Shown here piece after piece: positions 1 through 5,641 of a DNA stretch of 5,641 bases. Made by a program: the position numbers and the translations under genes. The notes beneath the pieces were generated by a model. That model made no database searches, was not told the DNA's origin, and worked only from the letters and a program-made list of their open reading frames with translations. Position 1 is the stretch's first letter, and each line of letters starts with the position of its first letter. The stretch comes from Tannerella sp. (GTDB lineage: Bacteria; Bacteroidota; Bacteroidia; Bacteroidales; Tannerellaceae), in NCBI GenBank assembly GCA_031260095.1, contig JAIRKN010000091.1, positions 1-5,641 of the forward strand, read 5' to 3'.

Positions 1-150
1 CTCTGACAGGAGAGACTCCGACATAAGAATGTATTGCCCGGCGGACTTCGCCAACCTGTCGGCAATTAATGAGTGCATCGACTCTTCCGTTGTGCATGAT
101 GAAATGATACATGCGATCATACTGAAACAAAGAAGTTTTTTAATATCCAT
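1..150 (-). CDS. N-terminus of a lipoprotein, probably a GH88-type unsaturated glucuronyl hydrolase (3' end outside window)
   Basis: Fifty codons, open to the window edge. The protein starts MDIKKLLCFSMIACIISSC, a compact lipoprotein signal peptide with lipobox ISSC and lipidated Cys19, followed by TTEES, an acidic start like the Bacteroidota surface-export signal. The mature part then reads HSLIADRLAKSAGQYILMSE. The pattern of a short helix with LA-x(4)-QY-x-LM is what I associate with the beginning of GH88 unsaturated glucuronyl hydrolases, which remove the 4,5-unsaturated uronic acid left by lyases; that would suit the three upstream lyases. This rests on about 30 residues, and the catalytic Asp residues of GH88 lie outside the window, so a GH105 enzyme or an unrelated lipoprotein remains possible. 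The start is 79 nt after the preceding stop, with an A-rich leader. The existence of a gene is well supported by the signal peptide; the product is inferred. Confidence 0.72.
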   Translation of the reverse strand, partial: MDIKKLLCFSMIACIISSCTTEESMHSLIADRLAKSAGQYILMSESLLSE

Positions 151-229
151 ACGATTTTCTTTTTTTTACATAAAAGCAGTATAACACTCCGCATACAGGG
201 TTTTGCATGCTTCGTTCCATACATACGTT
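151..229 (-). promoter_or_regulatory. Short intergenic leader with A-rich translation-initiation region
   Basis: The 79 nt between the PL12 gene and the downstream lipoprotein gene carry, directly before the ATG at 150, a run reading AAAAAAAAGAAAATCGT on the minus strand. A-rich, Shine-Dalgarno-free leaders are usual for Bacteroidota starts, so this probably serves ribosome access. I see no clear terminator or promoter here, which fits read-through from the PL12 gene. Confidence 0.35.
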
Positions 230-2398
230 TTATTGAAATGAGTAACTGATTTTTTTTGATTCATTATTTTTCGTGACTGTAAAGCTGACCGACGGACTTC
301 CAATCTTGACGTTGTCCGGAAAATCGACTTTCACATCGGGACAAACGCCGGCATATGGAATGACTACCGTCACAAAACGAACGCCTTTGGCGGAGGTTTT
401 ATTCAGGCGATAACAGAATGCCGGCCGCGGTTCTTTTTGGTTGTATCTGATCGAAATCTGTCCTTCTTCCTTTTCCAAAGCCATTCCTTTCTGCGGTAAC
501 GACCGGATCGCCACATTCCAGCCATCCGGATCGTCCGAGCGTACGGTCATCTCATCTTCGTCGAAGACGGCATTCCCGGGCGCCAGTTGAAAATGAAGGT
601 CTATCCGGCCCGTAGCGCTTCCGAGTGCTTCGTCAACAAGGACAAGGTATTGCTTATCCACAAAAACTACGGCACGGCGATGCGTCAGGTTGTCGTAGCT
701 TTTGTTCTCGACGACAAACAGATTCTGAGATTCGTCCCATAACAATAATCCGGGCGCATACGATGAATTTTTATTATCCAACGTAAGCGTTTTGTGGTTT
801 TTTGTTTGCCGGAACCACGCGCGTCCTTCCGGATCCCCGCTGTAGATATAACAACTACCGTCGGGCATCAGATTTTTCCCGCCGACATAGAGGTCGAACG
901 TGCCGTTATCCGGTTGGCAATGCCATCCGCCGTCCGGGCCGCATTTTAATACAAAGCAAATCGCGTCCGGATCCCATCCGCTACGCATCGAATAAAATCC
1001 GCTCTGAGGCAGAGCAAAGTTTGTCTTGTCCGGCTCAACGCCTTCTTTTCCATGCGAGGCCAGATACAGAAAATCTTTCCGGTCGAAAAATTCAGCCCAT
1101 TGCCTGAAACGGTCGTCATATTGTCCCGGATTGCCACTCCATGCATCGCCGAAGGGCGCATTTGTCCCATCCGGAAGACAGATCTTCATCGGCGCTTCGC
1201 ACATCTTTTGAATGGTTTCGATGTACGAACCGGGGAATTTATCATCCAAACCGTTCAGTCGGGCAAGTTGGTATGTCCGGAAAAACCAGTCAATACATCC
1301 GGTGTGATATCCGATGCTCAATTCTCTTTGATGTCCGTCGGGATAGACCTGGATGTTCGTTTCGGCGATTAACCGGCGAAACGCCTCGTCGCGCCACGTC
1401 AAAGCGTCTTTAAACTGCGGAAAAAGAATGGCTATAAACGCCATTCCTTCAGCTTCCATCAAACCCCAGTTACTACCCGTCGAATACGTTGTCATTAAAA
1501 ACGCCGCATGATCGTAGCAACTGTTCAGGAAGACAGCCAGCAATTCAGGCGTGAATGCCGGCGAATTGACAAAGCGCTGAAAGATCTGCATCCAGCTATG
1601 CCCGCGGATACCGGCCTCAATCGAACGCCAGGCGTATGCATGTTCCTTGTCTAACGGATTCTTATAATACCAGTCCATAAACTGTCGGGCAAATTCTTTT
1701 GCATATTTTTCGTCTCCCGTATGCCAGTAAGCGGCTCCCATATCATTCCAGTAACTCATTCGGTGAAATTGCCAAATCCATTCATCATCGGGGAAAGGGT
1801 TGGTTACCCAATCAATCTCTTCTCCGCGATACTGTGGCGGATAACTGCCCTGGCCGACGAAATAATGGTTCATAGCATCCTCCGCCATCTTCATTTGCCT
1901 TTCATTTGCACTGTTGTTACGCATCTTTTTCCGGTCATTTTTGTCGAGCGGATGATGACCCGTACCCCCTTTTCTGTAAAACGTCAACAATTCTTCTACC
2001 GCTGCTTCGGGTTGTGCAGAAAGCGATTTTACTTTTTCAAGGCCCGGAGAATCCTGGTTCAGACGCGATAACAGCAATTGCGCCTGATCCGAAAAACCGG
2101 CGCCGTTTTGTCCCGAACCGCTATCCGAACAAGCCGTCAGGATCAGGAAACAAACTAATCCCACAAAAACTACTTTCCTAACGAGATTTCCTACTTTTGT
2201 GCATCCATAGAAGCCGCTTCCCGACCGGCTTTCTGCTTCAAAGATTTTTTTGAAACTACTTTCCGAACGAAAACCCGCTTCGGAGTTTCCTCCGAAGCCA
2301 TTTTCCGGCCCGATATATAACCTGCGCACGGTGTAATTTTGTGATATTATTCCACCGGATTGCTTCACGAAGTTATGCTGAGTACGTACAACCTGCAT
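230..2398 (-). CDS. hepC: PL12-type heparan-sulfate lyase (heparinase III-like) lipoprotein; start uncertain
   Basis: The best-recognised gene here. From memory of Pedobacter heparinus heparinase III, colinear blocks include FVNSPAFTPELL (277-288), HCQPDNGTFDLY (493-504) and the unsaturated-chain-cleaving triad: Asn310, Tyr364 and His493 correspond to its Asn240, Tyr294 and His424, offsets of 70, 70 and 69. PL12 enzymes cleave poorly sulfated heparan sulfate by beta-elimination. Order: signal peptide, alpha/alpha-toroid (about 105-470), beta-sandwich (about 480-722). A lipoprotein signal (VRKVVFVGLVCFLILTAC) puts the lipidated Cys at residue 90, which is anomalous: about 68 low-complexity residues precede it. 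The family-like start would be near residue 66-70, but no in-frame ATG, GTG or TTG lies there; an ATG at 2208 or 2204 is out of frame by one base. 2398 is therefore the limit of the open frame rather than a trusted start; the only other in-frame GTG upstream (2329) is no better. It follows the preceding lyase by 6 nt. The function call is firm, the exact substrate (heparan sulfate versus heparosan-like) less so. Confidence 0.9.
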   Translation of the reverse strand: MQVVRTQHNFVKQSGGIISQNYTVRRLYIGPENGFGGNSEAGFRSESSFKKIFEAESRSGSGFYGCTKVGNLVRKVVFVGLVCFLILTACSDSGSGQNGAGFSDQAQLLLSRLNQDSPGLEKVKSLSAQPEAAVEELLTFYRKGGTGHHPLDKNDRKKMRNNSANERQMKMAEDAMNHYFVGQGSYPPQYRGEEIDWVTNPFPDDEWIWQFHRMSYWNDMGAAYWHTGDEKYAKEFARQFMDWYYKNPLDKEHAYAWRSIEAGIRGHSWMQIFQRFVNSPAFTPELLAVFLNSCYDHAAFLMTTYSTGSNWGLMEAEGMAFIAILFPQFKDALTWRDEAFRRLIAETNIQVYPDGHQRELSIGYHTGCIDWFFRTYQLARLNGLDDKFPGSYIETIQKMCEAPMKICLPDGTNAPFGDAWSGNPGQYDDRFRQWAEFFDRKDFLYLASHGKEGVEPDKTNFALPQSGFYSMRSGWDPDAICFVLKCGPDGGWHCQPDNGTFDLYVGGKNLMPDGSCYIYSGDPEGRAWFRQTKNHKTLTLDNKNSSYAPGLLLWDESQNLFVVENKSYDNLTHRRAVVFVDKQYLVLVDEALGSATGRIDLHFQLAPGNAVFDEDEMTVRSDDPDGWNVAIRSLPQKGMALEKEEGQISIRYNQKEPRPAFCYRLNKTSAKGVRFVTVVIPYAGVCPDVKVDFPDNVKIGSPSVSFTVTKNNESKKISYSFQ
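2167..2270. repeat. 18-bp direct repeat pair, one mismatch
   Basis: AAACTACTTTCCTAACGA at 2167-2184 recurs as AAACTACTTTCCGAACGA at 2253-2270 (plus-strand reading), 17 of 18 identical and 86 bp apart. The downstream copy in transcription order encodes the VRKVVF start of the lipoprotein signal peptide; the other lies in the doubtful N-terminal extension, in a different frame because 86 is not a multiple of three. Similarity does not clearly extend past the 18 bp, so an old local duplication or a binding-site pair are both possible. Confidence 0.55.
2239..2273 (-). promoter_or_regulatory. Weak Bacteroidota-type promoter candidate before the PL12 signal peptide
   Basis: On the minus strand AATCTTTG (2246-2239) matches the Bacteroidota -7 consensus TAnnTTTG except its first base, with TTTTCG (2273-2268) upstream at roughly the -33 spacing. 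If used, transcription would begin between the hairpin and the candidate ATGs at 2208/2204, giving the PL12 gene its own promoter. Matches this loose occur by chance; this is a guess. Confidence 0.15.
2277..2298 (-). repeat. Perfect 9-bp inverted repeat, RNA hairpin with GAAA tetraloop
   Basis: On the minus (transcribed) strand GCTTCGGAG and CTCCGAAGC flank GAAA, so the mRNA can form nine consecutive Watson-Crick pairs closed by a GNRA-type tetraloop. Beyond a short internal loop (TG against GGG) a further five pairs (GAAAA with TTTTC) can extend the stem. It sits about 107 nt after the stop of the upstream lyase and about 70 nt before the out-of-frame ATG in front of the signal peptide of the PL12 gene. 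Likely roles are mRNA processing or stability, or attenuation between the two lyase genes. The U-run is displaced by three G, so a standard intrinsic terminator is less likely. Confidence 0.6.
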
Positions 2399-2404
2399 AT
2401 CATT

Positions 2405-4402
2405 TTATTTAGCTTTTGTAAACCGGAAAGAGTAAGATCCGGACAATTTCGGTTGTTGCAGAACCATTTTAACACGTGTCAGATTATCCGGCCAATACCG
2501 TTTCAGTTGTCTGTCGGTAATAGGTATCGGTTCTATTTCGGGTTTGAAGACGGACACATTGTAGCTCATATTCAGCGTGAATCCGTCGCCTTCGAACCGG
2601 AGAACGCCCGGTTTTGTGATACTCACTTTGCAGGCAGTCAAAAGATTTGAACTGGTCGGCTGCCCGGTTACTTCACTCAACTGATAACGGTCTTTTATTT
2701 CGAAGCTGTCACCACGTTTCAAGATATAGGTTCGCACCCAGCTTTTCACTTTGGCTTCTTCGGGATAAGCGCCGGCAATATCCGTCGAGAAGGTGATGGA
2801 GCCGGCATTTGCCTTAAAAGAAGAGTTGCGGGCTTTATAGCTGGCTCCGTCCTTCTGGTCGACGCCATTTATAACCGGCAAATTGTGATAGCCCGATTGC
2901 ATCGTCCATATCTCATAGCGTTGCGGACTGAACGTTTTTGCCACATACCTTTCGCGTCCTGCGTCTACCAGGCAGGGCTTTCCGTCGAAATACATCAGGC
3001 AGGAGCCGATATCGTTGTGATTATGGCTTTCGGCATTAAATCCGCCTTTCGCGCCGAAGAAGAATCCGTTAAAACTCCCTGCACGATCCCGTCCGCCGGC
3101 GATCTCCGTATCGGGATACCAAAAATCGGCAACCAGCGCTTCTTCCTTTTCGGCATTCCGGATCTCGTCCAGCATTTTCAAGTTTCTGATCTGATCCCCG
3201 ATTTTTCCGCCTAACGCGCTGTTGCCCCAGTTGTTTAATTCCGCCAGATAAGCCCCGAATTTTTGCATCGTCGGGTCATTGATCGCTTTTCCGTAACGGT
3301 AAACGATCGACGGGCTTCCGCTTGTTTTGGGGTCTGCGTCTGCAAAATTGATGAAATACGGCGCATGAATATTCACTTCATAAAAATATTTCCCGATATT
3401 TTTCACCAACGGATCATCAAACACGTCAAATTCTCCTCCGGTGGCGTTTTTCATCACTTCCAAACTTTCATACAGATACGCACCGGCGGCTCCCCAGTAC
3501 GAAGGCCCTTCATCACAACCTCCGTCGTCGGGATATGCGTTCAGAAACTTGTCGATGGAGCGTAGAACCTTATAGATAGTTTCGGCTCTGTGTTTCGGAT
3601 CGTCGACGACTAAAAGGTAACTTGTCAGCATATTATAATTGATCCATGGATTCCAGTTATTCGGATGTCCGCCTCGAAATCCCATATACCAGAAGTCATC
3701 CCGTTCGAAATAGGGGTTAAGCGCTTTATGCAGAATCTCCTGTTTCAGTCGTTGCGCGATCAGCGGATGCGCTTTATCAAATTCTTTTTTAAACAAATAT
3801 AGCGTCCAGCACAGGTTGCTTGTCTCTTCTCCTACGCCAAGGTCAACTATCGGTTCATTCACGTCCGGCAGTCCGGAGCCTGCTTTTTGTGACCCCAGAT
3901 GGGCGGTCCATCCCCACCAGGTTCGTTCCGAAAAATGCCATACGCCGTTAATGATCTGGTCGGTGAACCTGCCTTTCCCTTCCGTCAGCTCGCCCATCAC
4001 CAAAGCGGCCAGGGCGGAGCCACAAGATGAATAAAGCCGGTCGCCCGATCGTATAAATTCCAGAAAATCGGTGGCTTTGAATGTCGGCCAATCGAAATCG
4101 AGGTATTCCTCAGCCCTTTGGATATATGAACTCCGTACATTTTCGGGCAGGCTGTTCCAGAAATTCCTGTCATAGTAGTCCGGCAAATGCACCCAGGCGT
4201 TATTATTAGCAAGCGCTTCCCGGAAGTTCATTGCATCCGCTTCATTCGCCAGGATATTGCGTTCTTTTATCGGAGGTTGCGCCGTCAATATTTGCACGGG
4301 AAAAACAAGCGCAACGAAAAAGACGCATAAAAAATGACGATAGCGATTCACGGCCTTATTGGCAGGCCGGATTGTTGTGTTTTCTTTATATGTTTGTTTC
4401 AT
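2405..4402 (-). CDS. Secreted heparinase II/III-superfamily polysaccharide lyase, complete
   Basis: 665 residues. A basic N-region (to about His23) and a hydrophobic core (FLCVFFVALVFPVQIL, 24-39) end at a plausible signal peptidase I site near Ala41, so a periplasmic enzyme is likely; no lipobox Cys follows. An alpha-helical toroid (about 50-430) holds TWWGWTAHLG (161-170), HPNNWNPW (246-253; Asn248 or Asn249 as likely charge neutraliser) and DEGPSYWG (297-304; Tyr302 as likely proton donor). The beta-sandwich (about 440-660) starts with ESHNHND (458-464; His460 as likely base). His462, Asp480 and His506 occupy spacings close to the zinc ligands His408, Asp426 and His451 of Pedobacter heparinase II. 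The start at 4402 is chosen because the next Met (58) would remove the signal peptide. It lies 15 nt after the upstream lyase stop, with an A/T-rich leader and no Shine-Dalgarno, and is 6 nt ahead of the next open frame: an operon. The exact PL family is not certain (PL33, PL21 or unassigned); substrate is inferred only from neighbours. Confidence 0.9.
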   Translation of the reverse strand: MKQTYKENTTIRPANKAVNRYRHFLCVFFVALVFPVQILTAQPPIKERNILANEADAMNFREALANNNAWVHLPDYYDRNFWNSLPENVRSSYIQRAEEYLDFDWPTFKATDFLEFIRSGDRLYSSCGSALAALVMGELTEGKGRFTDQIINGVWHFSERTWWGWTAHLGSQKAGSGLPDVNEPIVDLGVGEETSNLCWTLYLFKKEFDKAHPLIAQRLKQEILHKALNPYFERDDFWYMGFRGGHPNNWNPWINYNMLTSYLLVVDDPKHRAETIYKVLRSIDKFLNAYPDDGGCDEGPSYWGAAGAYLYESLEVMKNATGGEFDVFDDPLVKNIGKYFYEVNIHAPYFINFADADPKTSGSPSIVYRYGKAINDPTMQKFGAYLAELNNWGNSALGGKIGDQIRNLKMLDEIRNAEKEEALVADFWYPDTEIAGGRDRAGSFNGFFFGAKGGFNAESHNHNDIGSCLMYFDGKPCLVDAGRERYVAKTFSPQRYEIWTMQSGYHNLPVINGVDQKDGASYKARNSSFKANAGSITFSTDIAGAYPEEAKVKSWVRTYILKRGDSFEIKDRYQLSEVTGQPTSSNLLTACKVSITKPGVLRFEGDGFTLNMSYNVSVFKPEIEPIPITDRQLKRYWPDNLTRVKMVLQQPKLSGSYSFRFTKAK

Positions 4403-4417
4403 TTTTCAATAAAGTTA

Positions 4418-5641
4418 TTATTTGGTTAATTGGATTTTAATCATTCCCCTACCCTCTTTGCACGTCCATGCCGGAACAACGAGATCAATGCGTTTCAATC
4501 CTTTGATCTGCCGGTCGAGTTCCAGCGGAGCGGGGTCGAGTGACACTAATGAGAGTTGATATTCCGAATGTGAAAGATTGTTCAGCTTCAACGTTTTTCC
4601 GTCTTGCCGGAGGATCGCGCCGCCTTTTGTCAGTTCCACATCAGCCGTTGTCATCAATTGCCAGCGGATCGTTTTTGTTTCCGCCGAAGTTTCGATCTCG
4701 TCCGTAATAGTAATAGATGTAGCGTCGTCTTTTGTAAAGGTGCGCTTCGCACTTTTCAGCAGACCTTCGTAGGGTGCGGTTATATCGAACACGGCTTCCG
4801 GGTGGTCGCCTTTTCTAAGTTCGAGTAGCGTTGCTTCTCCGTTTACCTTTTGCATCCGGTCATTAATCGTGAGCGTGCTGTGTCCGAAATTATTTTTCGT
4901 CAGAAGCATCCACCGCTGACAATCCTGACAATTGGCCCACAGGTCAAATCCTGTTTTTTCGAGTTCGTGATAATCTTGATTTCCCGGATCAACGACCCAT
5001 CGCACGCCTTCCAGTTCGAAAATAAACGAACCGGCGTCCATATTTCCGTGACTTGTTGTCGCGCGTCCGCCTTTACCGCCGAAATAATAATCATTTTCGC
5101 CGGTAAAAATAACAATCGGATTATGTCCGCGTCCTGCCCAAACGGACGGGACGTCTGCTCCCGGTTTCTCTTTGTATTGGGCGATCCAGACCAGCGCTGC
5201 TCCTCCCAACCGGGATAATCTGTTCATCCGGTCGGCCGGAATCATCAGTCGGTCGGCTTCAAAGAATGCTTTATTCCCTGTTTTTGCAGCAAACCAGGCC
5301 AGGATATCATCCGCGTTTTGCCCCCTGCGGTCGCCACAGTCGGCAAAATTGTAATACCCGCCCGTCGGGGCGTTGCACAATACGCGAAAGATGGCGCTAT
5401 TCATGTAAGCCTCGTGTCTGGTATGTCCGAAATCCGTTCCGAACGCGCTTTCCAACATCGCGCAGGTGATGACGGAGAACCCGGTTCCATATCCCCAATA
5501 GGTAGATCCTTCGGGATAAACGCCATCAGGCAGATACGACGCCAAAGCATTCGGTATACCGTCCAATGCCCTTTGTATGGTTTTGGCCGCCAGTTCCGGA
5601 TCTTTCCCGGCAATGGCGACCGACGCGGCGATCATACCGCC
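4418..5641 (-). CDS. Heparinase II/III-superfamily polysaccharide lyase, C-terminal part (5' end outside window)
   Basis: Partial gene; the reading frame is still open at the window edge, with two Gly codons (GGC GGT) before the first visible Met at 5635, so that Met is internal. Residues below count from it. Visible are the end of an alpha/alpha-toroid (about 1-150) and a beta-sandwich (about 165-405), the usual order in heparinase II/III-type lyases. The motif EGSTYWGYG (42-50) carries the likely catalytic Tyr46, and TTSHGNMDAGSF (193-204) the likely catalytic His196. The opening GGMIAASVAIA matches what normally follows the NNWNQVC catalytic Asn motif of this superfamily, so the cut is just after it. 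Expected role: beta-elimination of uronic-acid polysaccharide or oligosaccharide, in periplasm or at the cell surface (the signal peptide is not visible). Family PL15 is my best guess, since heparan-sulfate loci of Bacteroides pair PL15 with PL12, but PL21 or an unclassified group is possible. The gene ends with tandem TAA TAA, 15 nt before the next lyase. Confidence 0.88.
   Translation of the reverse strand, partial: GGMIAASVAIAGKDPELAAKTIQRALDGIPNALASYLPDGVYPEGSTYWGYGTGFSVITCAMLESAFGTDFGHTRHEAYMNSAIFRVLCNAPTGGYYNFADCGDRRGQNADDILAWFAAKTGNKAFFEADRLMIPADRMNRLSRLGGAALVWIAQYKEKPGADVPSVWAGRGHNPIVIFTGENDYYFGGKGGRATTSHGNMDAGSFIFELEGVRWVVDPGNQDYHELEKTGFDLWANCQDCQRWMLLTKNNFGHSTLTINDRMQKVNGEATLLELRKGDHPEAVFDITAPYEGLLKSAKRTFTKDDATSITITDEIETSAETKTIRWQLMTTADVELTKGGAILRQDGKTLKLNNLSHSEYQLSLVSLDPAPLELDRQIKGLKRIDLVVPAWTCKEGRGMIKIQLTK

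Noticed and set aside
191..210. Small inverted repeat GCATAC / GCATGC in the gap before the last gene
   Set aside because: Six pairs including a wobble, an eight-base loop and no T-run; easily due to chance.
802..1107. Plus-strand open frame of 101 codons opposite the PL12 gene
   Set aside because: It lies wholly antisense to conserved lyase codons including the catalytic His region; the translation has no recognisable domain. The same holds for other plus-strand frames such as 2360-2650, 3263-3565 and 4850-5218.
2277..2298. Hairpin as an ordinary intrinsic terminator of the middle lyase
   Set aside because: The T-run on the minus strand is only four long and separated from the stem by GGG. 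Termination here would also require a separate promoter for the PL12 gene, for which only a weak candidate exists.
5633..5635. Met at 5635 as the start of the upstream lyase
   Set aside because: The frame continues upstream (Gly-Gly) to the window edge, and starting here would remove most of the toroid domain, the catalytic Asn motif and any signal peptide.
1..5641. CRISPR array, tRNA, insertion sequence or other mobile element
   Set aside because: No regularly spaced repeats, cloverleaf-like segments, transposase motifs or terminal inverted repeats were seen; coding occupies nearly the whole window.

Overview
The window is a fragment of a polysaccharide-degradation locus, most likely from a Bacteroidota (Bacteroidales-like) genome. 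Four genes lie head to tail on the minus strand, so transcription runs from high to low coordinates. Two of them carry lipoprotein signal peptides, one a classical signal peptide, and starts lack an obvious Shine-Dalgarno and follow A/T-rich leaders, which is typical of Bacteroidota. This looks like part of a polysaccharide utilization locus (PUL); no SusC/SusD pair, sulfatase or regulator is visible.

Layout in transcription order. (1) 5641-4418: the C-terminal two thirds of a heparinase II/III-superfamily lyase, cut by the window edge just after the expected catalytic Asn motif. (2) 4402-2405: a complete 665-residue secreted heparinase II/III-superfamily lyase, 15 nt downstream. (3) 2398-230: a PL12-type heparan-sulfate lyase resembling Pedobacter heparinase III, with Asn, Tyr and His catalytic residues at nearly the same spacing. 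(4) 150-1: the first 50 codons of a lipoprotein gene whose mature start resembles GH88 unsaturated glucuronyl hydrolases; this one is easy to miss because it runs off the edge.

Together, three different lyases of one fold plus a probable unsaturated-uronyl hydrolase make biochemical sense: lyases cleave uronic-acid-containing chains by beta-elimination, leaving 4,5-unsaturated uronic acid ends, and a GH88 enzyme removes these. Heparan sulfate or another glycosaminoglycan-like polymer is the likely substrate, by inference from the PL12 gene.

The least ordinary stretch is about 2165-2398, between the end of gene 2 and the signal peptide of gene 3. The open frame of gene 3 runs through it, but it encodes a low-complexity extension of about 68 residues placed in front of a lipoprotein signal peptide, where no signal peptide should be. 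The stretch contains a 9-bp perfect hairpin with a GAAA loop, an 18-bp near-perfect direct repeat, and out-of-frame ATGs that a one-base change in an A4 run would join to the signal peptide. It is better read as an intergenic leader with a lost or misread start than as protein. I see no CRISPR, tRNA, rRNA, mobile element or clearly new system. No gene-free stretch exceeds 300 bases unless this leader is counted as non-coding (about 200 bases).
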